From: Trinickia fusca
GTDB taxonomy: Bacteria; Pseudomonadota; Gammaproteobacteria; Burkholderiales; Burkholderiaceae
Assembly (NCBI RefSeq): GCF_003628145.1
Contig: NZ_RBZV01000017.1
Coordinates: 1-64,000, forward strand
Length of the DNA stretch: 64,000 nucleotides
Direction of reading: 5' to 3'
In this document: piece by piece, positions 1 to 8,957 of the stretch
How positions within the stretch are numbered: position 1 is the first letter of the stretch
Layout of the letters: each line of letters starts with the position of its first letter
Position numbers and translations under genes: made by a program
The notes under the pieces: model-generated
The model's database searches: none
What the model saw: only the letters and a program-made list of their open reading frames with translations
Told to the model about the DNA's origin: nothing

Positions 1-410
1 GCTACCGTCTTGCGTCGCTGCGTCAGCAGCAGAGAAACGAGATTATGCAGACTTCGTTTTCATTCGTCAACTGTTTTTTTCGCTTCGCTTCGTTTTTACT
101 TCACTCAGCGTTCAAAACCAGTCTTCGATCAAACGTGCCGCGCACACCACTTCAACTCCCGCGCAGCCCTGCTCCCACTTCCCTTTCCGCTGCACACTTG
201 GCTGCGGAAAGGGCGTGACTTTACGCCCCTTCCTCGACCTGTGCAAGCGAAATTTGAAAACAATGCAAATGGCATTCTTAATGCAGGCGCAAGCACAATC
301 GACGCAGTGCCGCGACATCCTGCCGCCGCGTACCAAGCACAGCTCGGCTAAAAGCGCCGCGGAAAAGACTAGAATGCAAGGCTCATTGAATCCAATATAA
401 GACTGCTCCT
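1..410. other. Intergenic region with hairpins, no convincing gene
   Basis: No open frame here has the codon bias of its neighbours. The first 110 bases are T-rich and repetitive (TTCGCTTCGCTTCG). Two hairpins share bases: a perfect 10-bp stem at 181-190/204-213 (CCCTTTCCGC with GCGGAAAGGG) and a 6-bp stem at 211-216/223-228 (GGGCGT with ACGCCC). Because they share the GGG at 211-213 they cannot both form fully. Neither is followed by a T-run. They could be the end of an upstream transcript or part of the leader of the gene at 411. The extreme left may be the end of a gene cut by the window edge, but I cannot identify it. Confidence 0.5.
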
Positions 411-1613
411 ATGCGCTCGCGAATCGCTAAACGTCTTCCTCCCGATGCCGACAAGCTCGTCGGCCTGTCCCTCGCGCTCTTCGCATCGGGTAGCCGCATC
501 GAAGACCGCTTCTGGGAAGCGAAGCTCGATGCCCTTCTCGCAAAGGTCATTCGTAACAGCAATCAAACGACGCTCGACGCCGCGCTCGACCATCTGCAGC
601 AAAATCATCCGGATGCCTACGGCGCGCTCGCCGATATGGCCGAAACGCACAGCGAATCGTTCGTCGTCGAGCACGAAGGCACACCGTACGAAGCCCTGCT
701 CATCGCCGCCCCCGTGCTCGCCTGGACGCGCTACGTCATTCCGTCCGGCCCGCTCAAGACCGACGCCGTCGACGCGCTACGCGCGCACCTGCAAGCGCAC
801 GTGCTCGCGGACGGCTCGCGTGTCGCGCTCGCGCCGTTCCTCTATAGCATCGACCAATTGCCGCGCCACCACGTCGAAACCTATCGCGTTGCGCAGCAAT
901 TGATCCAGGCCGCGATCAGCGGCTCAACCGCCAAGCTCAACTTCGGCGACCTGCCCGAAACGTCGCCGATCCTCGCCGACCCGCGTTTCTTGCTCGCCGT
1001 CGTCGCCGCTCCCGTCGGCGCGCCACTCTTTCGCTGGCAGGAAGAAGAAAACGGCATGCGTATCGAACGCGGCCAATGCCTCGAGCAGTGGGCCACCCAA
1101 GGCGGCGCCAACCTCGCACTCGTGCTGCCCGGCTGCGAATTCGAATGCCTGCTGCCCGATGCCTACTATTCGGCCTGCCGCGACGCCGACGAACGCGTGC
1201 GCCCCCATACCGTGCGCACGGCGATCCGCTATCTGTACGACACCATCGGGGCAACGCCGCAAGACCTGCGGGCCGTTGTCGCCGGCTTCGGCGAGCGGCG
1301 CGTCGACGAATACCGCGTGGGCTTCACGCGCCGCGGCAGCAACGACGTGATCTACGGCGTAGTGTGGCCGCTATACGGGCGCGAGAACGGCGAGCTCGCC
1401 ATCGACGAGGAAGCCGAAGGCTCCGGTCCGCTCGAAGAAATCATTGCGCTGCTCAAGGAAGCCGGCGTGACCGATATTCGTCGCCACGCGGGTCGATTCG
1501 AACCCGAATATTGCGACGATTGCGGCGTCCCGCTCTATGCCGACCCGCTCGGAGAAATCGTGCATGCCGAAATGCCCGAAGACGCCGAGCCCGCCCAGCC
1601 GCACTTCCACTGA
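411..1613 (+). CDS. DUF2863 family protein
   Basis: A 400-residue soluble protein whose composition and length fit the DUF2863 family of Burkholderiaceae; its function is not known. No signal peptide or membrane segment is visible. The C-terminal part carries a CDDCG cysteine cluster (about residue 369) that could bind a metal, followed by an acidic tail ending in PHFH. The ATG at 411 is the first in a long frame with strong third-position GC bias, although no good Shine-Dalgarno sequence precedes it. The gene stands alone: the next one starts about 200 bases downstream. The last seven codons and the stop lie in a 24-bp tandem duplication. Confidence 0.75.
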   Translation: MRSRIAKRLPPDADKLVGLSLALFASGSRIEDRFWEAKLDALLAKVIRNSNQTTLDAALDHLQQNHPDAYGALADMAETHSESFVVEHEGTPYEALLIAAPVLAWTRYVIPSGPLKTDAVDALRAHLQAHVLADGSRVALAPFLYSIDQLPRHHVETYRVAQQLIQAAISGSTAKLNFGDLPETSPILADPRFLLAVVAAPVGAPLFRWQEEENGMRIERGQCLEQWATQGGANLALVLPGCEFECLLPDAYYSACRDADERVRPHTVRTAIRYLYDTIGATPQDLRAVVAGFGERRVDEYRVGFTRRGSNDVIYGVVWPLYGRENGELAIDEEAEGSGPLEEIIALLKEAGVTDIRRHAGRFEPEYCDDCGVPLYADPLGEIVHAEMPEDAEPAQPHFH

Positions 1614-1637
1614 CCCGCCCAGCCGCACTTCCACTGA
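1590..1637. repeat. Perfect 24-bp tandem duplication across a stop codon
   Basis: Bases 1590-1613 and 1614-1637 are identical. The first copy carries the last seven codons and TGA stop of the DUF2863 gene; the second copy lies just after the stop. The unit length is a multiple of three, so a mutated first stop would add eight residues and terminate at the second copy. It looks like a recent replication-slippage event. Confidence 0.9.
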
Positions 1638-1656
1638 CCCTCCCCTTCGCATCGAA

Positions 1657-1678
1657 CCCCGCCGCGGAAGCGGCGGGG
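1657..1678 (+). terminator. GC-rich hairpin downstream of the DUF2863 gene
   Basis: A perfect 9-bp stem (CCCCGCCGC, loop GGAA, GCGGCGGGG) begins 43 bases after the stop at 1613. The GNRA-type loop makes it very stable. No T-run follows, so it may act as a 3'-end stabiliser or weak terminator rather than a classical intrinsic terminator. Confidence 0.4.
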
Positions 1679-1816
1679 CACGTGTGTCCTATGCCGTCCG
1701 GATAGCCGCCCCACCGTAAGGAATTTGTCATCATTGCCTCCTCGGCGCATTCCCGGCACCGGCCCGCTCCCGGTTCGCCGCTGCCGCCGTCCATCGACCA
1801 ACGAGGAGGCAAAACT

Positions 1817-2668
1817 ATGCGGTTCGCAGTTCTCAGTCCAGGTGCAGAACGTCGCGACGGCCTGAAAGCCCTGTTGCGGCAGATCGATCGGCACGCCCGT
1901 TTTTGCGAGGCAAGAGATTGGGTGCAATCGAGCCGGGCGCTGCGGCGGGTGCCCGCCGATTTGCTCGTCGTCGATTGGCAAGATGAGATGCGCGTCTCGG
2001 ACGCGCGTGCATTGCTGGCCGAACATGTCTCGTTGCGGGTCGCGGTGTTCGTCGATGACGCGACGGCGTCCCGCGTGCGTGCGCTCGTCGAACAGGGCGT
2101 GCATGGCGTGATCCCGCGCGTCACCCATGCTCAGTTGATCGTGCGCCTGCTCGAATTCGTGCTCGCCGGCGGTCATTACGCTCCATACGTCTCGCCGGCG
2201 CGCGATGCGCGGGCGGCCGGCGAGGTGCGGCCACTGCCGTCGTCCGCGCGCGCCTGCCCGCTACCCGGGCCGCGTCGCATCCGGCTCTCGACGATGCTGT
2301 CCCCGCGTCAGGAGCAAATCATGCGGTGCGTTCACATGGGCAGTACCAACAAGATGATCGCACGCACGCTCGGCATCAGCGAGGGCACGGTCAAGATCCA
2401 CCTGGCCAGCATCTTCCAGCAACTCGGCGCGCCCAACCGCGCCGCCGCGGTTGCCATCTACAACGGCTGGCTGTCCGCCCAGCTCGAAGTGCTGCGCACG
2501 GAAGGCGAAGGTACAACCAAGCCCGTGCTCGGTCAGGCGGGACCGGTCCCGCTGCGCCGCAGTGCCTCATATCAGTACCCGATCGCGCGCTGTGACGAAA
2601 GAACCAATCTGCCGATGGCCGCCGAACCCGACACGCCGTTCGGCTCGGCAACGTCCAATACCTGCTGA
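1817..2668 (+). CDS. LuxR-type response regulator with degenerate receiver domain
   Basis: A 283-residue regulator. The first about 125 residues resemble a response-regulator receiver; an Asp in DLLVVDW (about residue 56) could be the phosphoacceptor, but the acidic pocket is poorly conserved. A variable linker leads to a LuxR/FixJ helix-turn-helix at about residues 158-215: LSPRQEQIMRC, then GSTNKMIARTLGISEGTVKI and HLASIFQQLGA. The last about 60 residues are low-complexity. A strong AGGAGG seven bases before the ATG supports the start. No sensor kinase is adjacent, so it is an orphan regulator; its targets are unknown. Confidence 0.8.
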   Translation: MRFAVLSPGAERRDGLKALLRQIDRHARFCEARDWVQSSRALRRVPADLLVVDWQDEMRVSDARALLAEHVSLRVAVFVDDATASRVRALVEQGVHGVIPRVTHAQLIVRLLEFVLAGGHYAPYVSPARDARAAGEVRPLPSSARACPLPGPRRIRLSTMLSPRQEQIMRCVHMGSTNKMIARTLGISEGTVKIHLASIFQQLGAPNRAAAVAIYNGWLSAQLEVLRTEGEGTTKPVLGQAGPVPLRRSASYQYPIARCDERTNLPMAAEPDTPFGSATSNTC

Positions 2669-2745
2669 ACGCGACGGATGGCGCGCCGCGCCCGCGAGCC
2701 GCCGATGCAACGGCCACTCCCCTCTTTAGCGCCCCAACGAGTAAT

Positions 2746-3429
2746 ATGGACGGCATGGGTTTCCTCTACACGCCGCTCCCGTTGTGGATTGCCGTCGGTG
2801 GCTGGGCCACCGCGGCAGGACTCATTGCGCTCGCGTTGACGCGCAAGCCGTTTCGGCGCCTTCAGGATGGCACGCTGCAACATGTGTGGCTCGCGCTCGT
2901 CGTCGCCATCTCAGTGCTGTGGGCCAGCAACGCGTGGCTCAACGACGGCCCCGTCATGCATGTGCTCGGCGCGACGCTCGTCGTCACATTGTTCGACTGG
3001 TCGCTTGCGTTGGTTGCGATGGCCGCCGTGTCCGGCATCGCCGGCCTCATCTTCGATGCGGCATGGCAAGGCATCGCGCTGACGTTCCTCATCTATGGCG
3101 CGATGCCGGTCGGTGTGTCGGCACTGTTGCAGCGCGCCTGCATTGCATGGCTGCCGCGCAATCTGCTCGTCTTCATCTGCGCGCAAGGCTTCGTCTCGCC
3201 GGCCATTGCGGTCACGTGCGCGTCGCTCGCCGCGGCTGCCATGCATGTCGCGCTCGCTCACGGCTCCTTTGCCGTCATTCCCATCGGCTATGCGTTCAGC
3301 GTATTGCTGCTGGCCCTCGGGGAGGCCTGGTTCACCGGCATGTCGACGGCATTGATCGCCGTGTACAAGCCGACCTGGGTCACGACCAACGACGTGCGCC
3401 GCTATCGGCTGGGCGGGCCACGCACCTGA
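2746..3429 (+). CDS. CbiM-like integral membrane protein, putative ECF-type permease
   Basis: A 227-residue protein with about six hydrophobic segments, the first starting WIAVGGWATAAGLIALAL. The stretch LQHVWLALVVAISVLWASNA, then DGPVMHVLGATL, resembles the proteobacterial membrane family annotated as energy-coupling-factor permease (CbiM/COG3235 group), which is linked to cobalt or nickel uptake. The N-terminal metal-binding His of true CbiM is not evident and no ATPase or CbiQ/CbiN partner is adjacent, so the transport role is only inferred. Starts at 2746 or 2755 (MGFLYT) are both possible; neither has a clear ribosome-binding site. Confidence 0.65.
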   Translation: MDGMGFLYTPLPLWIAVGGWATAAGLIALALTRKPFRRLQDGTLQHVWLALVVAISVLWASNAWLNDGPVMHVLGATLVVTLFDWSLALVAMAAVSGIAGLIFDAAWQGIALTFLIYGAMPVGVSALLQRACIAWLPRNLLVFICAQGFVSPAIAVTCASLAAAAMHVALAHGSFAVIPIGYAFSVLLLALGEAWFTGMSTALIAVYKPTWVTTNDVRRYRLGGPRT

Positions 3430-3685
3430 GAGGCCGCACGCGGCAAGTCCAGGCTCCGATCGCGCCACACGCAACCGAACCGCACCAAGCGGCACCAAGC
3501 AGCACGTCAGGCAGTCACCTCGATCTCCCATCTCGACGTCGGACATGTCGTCGCAGGCGGGCGTATCGCGGATTCTTTTGGTCTCAACCGACACCGCTCA
3601 CTAGCGAAAATATTCACGCCGTCATTGAACTCCGGCTCCGACTGGGGCATCTTACGTGCCTGATGTCTCAATAGTGCCCAACTGG

Positions 3686-4276
3686 ATGGATAGCTCCAAC
3701 ACCTCGAGCCGCTTGCGGCAGGTCCTCAAGTGGCTGGCCATGGCAGCGACTTCTCTGCCGCTCGCGTTTTCCGCGACCGCCCATGCCGACCTCCTCATCG
3801 ATCAGCGCAATGCGATGATCGCCAAATTCATCAACGAGATGCACGCGGACCCGCTGGTCGCCGACTGTGCGGCCCACGGCAACTTCGTCGCGAGCACCTC
3901 GAGCGTCATCGATCATGTCGAGTTCCCGCCCGAGGCCTTCGATAGCGACCACGCCAAGATCGCTCCGTGGAACGAGTCGTTCGACGAAGGCAAGCAACGC
4001 GTCAAGGTCGAGAACGTCGTCACCGTCAACGGACAAGGCGTCGCCCGCGAGTCGGGGCACGCCCCGTACGATCTGACGTTTCGCTGCGGCTACGTGGGTA
4101 CGCAGATGCTCGCGTTCAGCTGGAACGACCCCGAGCCCGCGGCCAAGCCCCACACCGAACGCGCAGCCAAGAAGAAAGGCAAGGGCAAGCACGGCAGGAG
4201 CGCCGTCAAGCGTTCGGGCAGCTCGGGCAAAAAGAAAGGCGCCGCTTCCTCCCGCCAGAAGAAAGCGGCAGCCTGA
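3686..4276 (+). CDS. Secreted BspC-like protein with Lys-rich tail
   Basis: A 196-residue exported protein. From the ATG at 3686 the N-terminus is a clean signal peptide: basic RLRQVLK, hydrophobic WLAMAATSLPLAFS, then an AHA cleavage site before DLLIDQRN. An upstream GTG at 3656 would add ten residues and spoil the n-region. The mature domain (DPLVADCAAHGNFVAST and following) resembles the BspC-type proteins annotated in Burkholderia; function unknown. Two Cys (in ADCAAHG and FRCGYVG) could form a disulfide. The last about 50 residues are Lys/Arg/Ser-rich (KKKGKGKHGR), suggesting binding to anionic polymers such as LPS or nucleic acid. Confidence 0.65.
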   Translation: MDSSNTSSRLRQVLKWLAMAATSLPLAFSATAHADLLIDQRNAMIAKFINEMHADPLVADCAAHGNFVASTSSVIDHVEFPPEAFDSDHAKIAPWNESFDEGKQRVKVENVVTVNGQGVARESGHAPYDLTFRCGYVGTQMLAFSWNDPEPAAKPHTERAAKKKGKGKHGRSAVKRSGSSGKKKGAASSRQKKAAA

Positions 4277-4280
4277 CCGT

Positions 4281-5447
4281 TCAGGCAAATGTCTCGAAGT
4301 GGCGCAGCACGGCTGACAGCATCGCTGCGCCCAATGCCGCGCTGCGCTCGCCGTTCCAGCCGACACGCTCGTCGGGCAGGTCCGCGTTGTCCTTGAACGG
4401 CATCTCGAGCGTCAGCGACAGACAACCGAACGTGTGACCCACGTACTTGGAGGCCAGCTTCAGCGCATCCTCCTTGTACTTGCTCGCCTCGTAGCCGTAT
4501 TTGTCCTGGAAGTCGGGGCTCGCATGCTTGAATGCGGCGATGAACGCCTTCTGCTCCTCAGCCTGGCGTGCCGTGAAGCTCGGCAGCATTTCCGAACCCG
4601 CGAGAAACACGTACGGCAGCCCTTCGTCGCCGTGAATGTCGAAGAACAGATCACAACCGATCGCGTGAATCGCGTCGCGCACCGCGAGCACTTCGGGGCT
4701 GCGCTGCGCATCGGGTTCCATCCATTCGCGATTGAGGTTGGCACCCGCTGCGTTGGTACGCAGATTGCCGCGCACGCTGCCGTCAGGATTCATGTTCGGC
4801 ACGATGTAGAACACGGCGTGCTCGTACAATTTGCGCGCCACCGGATCGCCCGACCAGTCGCCCCACCCCACCAGCCGCTTGACCAGCCCTTCGACGAACC
4901 ATTCGGCCATCGTCTCGCCCGGATGCTGACGCGCGATGATCCACACCTTCTTCTTCGGCTTCGCACTGGCGCCTTCCATCGCTTCGGGCGTCCCAAGCAC
5001 GATAAGCGACATGGGCCGGTCTTCGACGGTGCGGCCCAGCTCGAGCAGCGTTGCGTGCGGCATCTGCTGCACGGCGCCCAGAAACTCGGAGTGGCGCTCC
5101 TCGCTGTACGGCTCGAAGTACGCGTAGTAGACGCGGTCGAACTCGGGCGTATGGTCGATCGTGAGCGCGCGGCCGTCGTAGGACGCCGGCACGCGGAACC
5201 AGTTGACCCGGTCGTAGCTCGCCATCGCACGATAGTCGCGCCAACCTTGCTCGAATGCGCACTCGGACGCATTCTCGAACGTCATCACGCAGCGTTCGCC
5301 GCGCGCGCCCGTGAGTCTGAAGTAGAACCATTGCGCGAAGTCGGCATGCGAGTCCGGGCGGATACGCAACCGGATGTCGTCGGCCGCTTCGCAAGACAGC
5401 ACTTCAATGGCGCCGCCGTCAAAGTTGCTCGTGATCGAAAGGCTCAT
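4281..5447 (-). CDS. M14-family zinc carboxypeptidase (cytosolic carboxypeptidase type)
   Basis: A 388-residue metallopeptidase of the AGBL/CCP-like branch. Residues about 1-125 form the characteristic beta-rich N-terminal domain. The catalytic domain shows zinc ligands HPGE (in RQHPGETMAEW), a later His in DIHGDEG, and the catalytic Glu in TLEMPFKDN; substrate-binding NMNPDG, RTNAAGANLNREW is also present. There is no signal peptide, so it is cytoplasmic. It probably trims C-terminal residues from peptides; the bacterial substrate is unknown. It ends close to the convergent BspC-like gene and sits 50 bases downstream of yaaA in the same direction, so the two may be cotranscribed. Confidence 0.85.
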   Translation of the reverse strand: MSLSITSNFDGGAIEVLSCEAADDIRLRIRPDSHADFAQWFYFRLTGARGERCVMTFENASECAFEQGWRDYRAMASYDRVNWFRVPASYDGRALTIDHTPEFDRVYYAYFEPYSEERHSEFLGAVQQMPHATLLELGRTVEDRPMSLIVLGTPEAMEGASAKPKKKVWIIARQHPGETMAEWFVEGLVKRLVGWGDWSGDPVARKLYEHAVFYIVPNMNPDGSVRGNLRTNAAGANLNREWMEPDAQRSPEVLAVRDAIHAIGCDLFFDIHGDEGLPYVFLAGSEMLPSFTARQAEEQKAFIAAFKHASPDFQDKYGYEASKYKEDALKLASKYVGHTFGCLSLTLEMPFKDNADLPDERVGWNGERSAALGAAMLSAVLRHFETFA

Positions 5448-5497
5448 GAAGTTTCCTCAGTTCGATGCGGATGATGGTTGATGTCGCGCAGCGCGGC

Positions 5498-6280
5498 TCA
5501 AGCGCCGATGCGACGACGGAACAGGTAAGTGGATTCGTTCGACGCCTGTGCATCGAACGCATAGCCCTCGGCAGCGAATGCCTTCAGCTGCTCGGGCGTC
5601 TCCAGCCGATGCTCGACGGCAAAGCGCGCCATCAGGCCACGCGCGCGTTTTGCGTGGAAGCTGATGATCTTGTAGCGGCCACCCTTCCAGTCTTCGAAGA
5701 CGGGCGTGACGACGGGCGCATCCAGCAGCTTCGGCTTGACCGACTTGAAGTACTCCTCCGAAGCGCAATTGACGAGCACGCGCGCGCCCCGCTCGTTCTT
5801 GCGCAACTGCGCGTTGAGCGCCTCGGTGATGCGCGCGCCCCAGAAGGCGTACAGGTCCTTGCCGTGCGCATTGGCCAGACGCGTGCCCATTTCGAGCCGG
5901 TACGGCTGGAGCAGATCGAGCGGACGCAATACGCCATACAGCCCGGACAGCACACGCACATGCTGCTGCGCGTAGTCGAGGTCGGCAGCCGACAGCGTTT
6001 TCGCGTCGAATCCTTCGTAGACGTCGCCGTTGAAAGCGAGCACCGCTTGCTTCGCGTTATCGGTGGTAAAACGCGGCGACCAATCGGCGTAACGCTGGAA
6101 ATTCAGGTGTGCGAGCGCATCGGAGATGCCCATCAGCGTGCCGATCTGCTGCGGCGACAAGCGGCGCAAGCCTTCGACGAGCTCGGTGGCGGCGTCGATG
6201 AAATCGGGAATCGTATGATGCTCGACGTGTGGCGGCGTTTCGTAGTCGAGCGACTTGGCCGGGGACAAAACAATTATCAT
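5498..6280 (-). CDS. yaaA: Peroxide stress protein YaaA (DUF328/UPF0246)
   Basis: A 260-residue protein with the family's signature start [17 protein letters not shown] and internal motifs ([41 protein letters not shown]). YaaA lowers intracellular iron and protects DNA and proteins during hydrogen peroxide stress in E. coli; the same role is inferred here. The start at 6280 is chosen because all family members begin with [10 protein letters not shown]; an in-frame extension to 6502 lacks that support. It faces the divergent PIN-domain gene across 55 bases. Confidence 0.92.
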   Translation of the reverse strand: MIIVLSPAKSLDYETPPHVEHHTIPDFIDAATELVEGLRRLSPQQIGTLMGISDALAHLNFQRYADWSPRFTTDNAKQAVLAFNGDVYEGFDAKTLSAADLDYAQQHVRVLSGLYGVLRPLDLLQPYRLEMGTRLANAHGKDLYAFWGARITEALNAQLRKNERGARVLVNCASEEYFKSVKPKLLDAPVVTPVFEDWKGGRYKIISFHAKRARGLMARFAVEHRLETPEQLKAFAAEGYAFDAQASNESTYLFRRRIGA

Positions 6281-6335
6281 GGAGGCTCGCCGGCGTGCCT
6301 GGCCGGCGGTTAGACGAAAAGCCCGATTGTAGCGA

Positions 6336-6863
6336 ATGCCTGCCTCCCCTACCTTGCGCGACGTGCCCCGCGTCGTACTCGACTCGAACGTCTGGATCGA
6401 TATTCTCGTATTCGACGATGGGGTCACACGCCCGATCCGCGCTGCGCTCGAGCGCGGTGCGCTCGATGCCGTCATCGACGCGCGCTGCCTCGCCGAGCTC
6501 ACCTATGTGCTCGACTATCCACAGTTCGTGCGCTGGGCGGTCGACAAGGAGGCCGCACTCGCGACAGTCGGGCGCCTCGCCACGCTGATCGCGCCGGAGC
6601 CCGTACCGAGCGATTGCGCGCCGCTGCCAAAGTGCAAGGACCGCGACGATCAGAAGTTTCTCGAGCTTGCCCGCGCGGCCGGTGCCGACTGGCTCGTGTC
6701 GAAGGATCGCGCCGTCCTCAAGCTCGCGCGGCGCACGGCGCGCGATTTCGGCTTTCGCATCGCACAACCGGCGCCGTTCGTAGCCGAATGCCTGGCCGAC
6801 GCGTCGACGACGAGCACGCAGACAGACAGCTCACCGCCACCGCAGGTCGCGGTGCCCGGGTGA
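6336..6863 (+). CDS. PIN-domain protein, putative toxin-type ribonuclease (COG1569-like)
   Basis: A 175-residue protein with a PIN fold: first acidic residue in [12 protein letters not shown], Glu in [11 protein letters not shown], Asp pair in [13 protein letters not shown], and a final Asp in [10 protein letters not shown]. These are the four metal-binding acids expected of an active PIN nuclease. The family is usually annotated as the toxin half of toxin-antitoxin systems, but no small antitoxin gene lies on either side: yaaA is divergent upstream and the aminotransferase follows. It may be a solitary RNA-processing enzyme. The C-terminal about 25 residues are Ser/Thr/Pro-rich and non-conserved. 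Start codon support is weak. Confidence 0.8.
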   Translation: MPASPTLRDVPRVVLDSNVWIDILVFDDGVTRPIRAALERGALDAVIDARCLAELTYVLDYPQFVRWAVDKEAALATVGRLATLIAPEPVPSDCAPLPKCKDRDDQKFLELARAAGADWLVSKDRAVLKLARRTARDFGFRIAQPAPFVAECLADASTTSTQTDSSPPPQVAVPG

Positions 6864-6930
6864 ACCGAGCCCGTCATGCCGAAATATCGAGCCGCCATCC
6901 CTTCACGAACCCTTCAACGTTGACCGTCCG

Positions 6931-8109
6931 ATGAACGCACCGCACGCCCCGACGCATGCCACGTCCCCTGTTCTGACCTCGCGTCTGCCGAATGTCGGCA
7001 CGACGATCTTCTCCGTGATGAGTGCGCTCGCGGTCGAACACGGCGCCGTCAACCTGGGCCAGGGCTTTCCCGACTTCGATTGCGACGCGCGCATCGTCGA
7101 CGCGGTCACCAAGGCCATGCGCGACGGTCACAATCAGTACCCGCCGATGGCCGGCGTCGCGCCGCTGCGCGAGGCCATCTCGCACAAGATTGCCGCGATG
7201 CACGCACGCCACTACGATCCCAACACGGAAATCACCGTCACGGCCGGCGCGACGCAAGCCTTGCTGACGACGATCCTCGCGACCGTGCATCCCGGTGATG
7301 AGGTCGTCGTGATCGAGCCGACGTACGACAGCTACGTGCCGTCGATCGAACTCGCGGGCGGCAAGCCCGTGTTCGTTGCGCTCGAGGCGCCCGATTACGC
7401 GATCGACTTCGACAAGCTCGCGGCCGCGATCACGCCGCGCACGCGCCTGCTGATGATCAATACGCCGCACAATCCGACCGGCCGCGTCTGGCATGCCGAC
7501 GACATGCGCCGGTTAGAAGCGATCGTACGTGGCACGAACGTGTTGATCCTCTCCGATGAGGTGTACGAGCATATGGTCTACGACGGCGCGCCGCACGAGA
7601 GCGTCGCGCGCTACCCCGAGCTCGCGCAGCGCAGCTTCGTCGTCTCGAGCTTCGGCAAGACGTTTCACGTGACGGGCTGGAAGGTCGGCTACGTGGCCGC
7701 GCCGGCCGCGTTGATGGCCGAGTTCCGCAAGGTCCATCAATTCAACGTGTTCACGGTCAACACGGCGATGCAGGCCGGCATCGCCGACTATCTACGCGAC
7801 CCGGCACCGTACCTCGAGCTGCCGGCCTTCTATCAGCAAAAGCGCGACACCTTCCGTGCGGGACTCGCGAACACGCGCTTCAAGCTGCTGCCTTGCGAAG
7901 GCACCTACTTTCAGTGCGTCGACTACACGGCGATCAGCGATATGCCCGAAGCGGAATTTTCACAGTGGCTCACGCGCGAGATCGGCGTCGCGGCCATTCC
8001 GGTGTCGGCGTTCTACCATGCGCCGCACGAGTCGGGCGTCGTGCGCTTTTGCTTCGCCAAGCGCGACAGCACACTGGCGACGGCACTCGAGCGGCTCGCC
8101 CGTCTGTAA
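6931..8109 (+). CDS. ybdL: PLP-dependent aminotransferase, methionine aminotransferase (YbdL) type
   Basis: A 392-residue fold-type I aminotransferase. It closely follows E. coli YbdL throughout: VGTTIFSVMSALA, NLGQGFPDFDCDARI, NTPHNPTGRVW, SDEVYEHMVYDG, and the PLP lysine in SSFGKTFHVTGWKVGY. YbdL prefers methionine (also His and Phe) with 2-oxo acids and is placed in methionine salvage, converting 2-oxo-4-methylthiobutanoate to methionine. No other salvage genes are nearby. The length matches the family, and the ATG at 6931 leaves the usual about 20-residue lead before the conserved region. Confidence 0.88.
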   Translation: MNAPHAPTHATSPVLTSRLPNVGTTIFSVMSALAVEHGAVNLGQGFPDFDCDARIVDAVTKAMRDGHNQYPPMAGVAPLREAISHKIAAMHARHYDPNTEITVTAGATQALLTTILATVHPGDEVVVIEPTYDSYVPSIELAGGKPVFVALEAPDYAIDFDKLAAAITPRTRLLMINTPHNPTGRVWHADDMRRLEAIVRGTNVLILSDEVYEHMVYDGAPHESVARYPELAQRSFVVSSFGKTFHVTGWKVGYVAAPAALMAEFRKVHQFNVFTVNTAMQAGIADYLRDPAPYLELPAFYQQKRDTFRAGLANTRFKLLPCEGTYFQCVDYTAISDMPEAEFSQWLTREIGVAAIPVSAFYHAPHESGVVRFCFAKRDSTLATALERLARL

Positions 8110-8144
8110 ACACTGTCCGCCAAAAGGGAACACGCCCGTGTGTC

Positions 8145-8182
8145 CGATGGCGCGCCCCGCTTGCACGGCCGGCGCGCCATCG
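8145..8182. terminator. Perfect inverted repeat between convergent genes
   Basis: A perfect 12-bp stem (8145-8156, CGATGGCGCGCC, with 8171-8182) and a 14-base loop lie between the convergent aminotransferase (ends 8109) and GST (ends 8189). There is no T-run on either strand. A bidirectional 3'-end hairpin is the simplest reading. Confidence 0.5.
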
Positions 8183-8188
8183 CTGCGT

Positions 8189-8839
8189 TCAGCTGCCCTG
8201 CATCGCAGCCACGTACGCTTTACGGTCGTCCATCACGCGCCGCACTGCGGGCCGTTCGGCGATCGGCTTGATGTACGACTTCCAGTCGACCCCGCCTTCG
8301 AGCAGCAGATCGCGTCCGAGCACGGCTTGCGTCGCCATCCCGACGGCCGGCAGGATCGTGTAGCCGACGATATCGGCGATCGTGAACGTGTCGCCGGCAA
8401 GGTACGGGGCAAATTTCGCGAGCTGCTTGAAACCCTTGATGTGCTTGACGAGCAGCGTCTCGACACGCGCTTTGGTCTCGTCGGTCACCGTGCCGCCGAA
8501 AAACGCCTGCTTGTAGAGATCACGCGCGGGCAGCTCGAGATGCAGCTCGACGAACGTGATGAGCTCACGGAGCTTCGCCGCCTGGAACGCGTCGGCCGGG
8601 AAGATGCCCTTCTCGGGAAAGCGCTGGGCCAGATACTCGATGATGACTTCCGATTCGCACAGCGTACCTTGCTCGGTGTGAATGAACGGTATCTTGCCGG
8701 CTGGCGAGCAGACGAGCGTCGCTTCGTCTTCGATCGGCAAGCCCGTATGCACTTCCTCGAACGCGATGCCGTATTCGAGCAACGCAAACTTGACCTTGTT
8801 GTAGTAGTTCGACAGCGCGATGCCATGCAACTGAATCAT
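8189..8839 (-). CDS. Glutathione S-transferase family protein
   Basis: A 216-residue two-domain GST. The thioredoxin-like N-terminal domain (residues 1-77) begins MIQLHGIALSNYYNKVKFAL and has the cis-Pro glutathione motif GKIPFIHT and the ESEVIIEYLA segment that contacts the gamma-glutamyl group. The all-helical C-terminal domain contains the N-capping motif FTIADIVGY. The start at 8839 is preferred over 8851 because GGAGAG sits just upstream. Substrate is unknown. It is convergent with the aminotransferase and divergent from the enoyl-CoA hydratase gene. Confidence 0.88.
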   Translation of the reverse strand: MIQLHGIALSNYYNKVKFALLEYGIAFEEVHTGLPIEDEATLVCSPAGKIPFIHTEQGTLCESEVIIEYLAQRFPEKGIFPADAFQAAKLRELITFVELHLELPARDLYKQAFFGGTVTDETKARVETLLVKHIKGFKQLAKFAPYLAGDTFTIADIVGYTILPAVGMATQAVLGRDLLLEGGVDWKSYIKPIAERPAVRRVMDDRKAYVAAMQGS

Positions 8840-8957
8840 GACTCTCTCCATGTACTGGGCGGTATGTCGCGCACCTCGACCCCGCGGGCGCGATCAGCTC
8901 GTCTCGAAAATGAAACGAGCGTGCTAGTCTAGACGCATTTCCGTGAAAGGAGACACC

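Noticed and set aside
10-351. Possible small gene at the left edge
   Set aside because: Arg/Ser/Phe-rich product, no ribosome-binding site and no codon bias; the region is T-rich and hairpin-forming.
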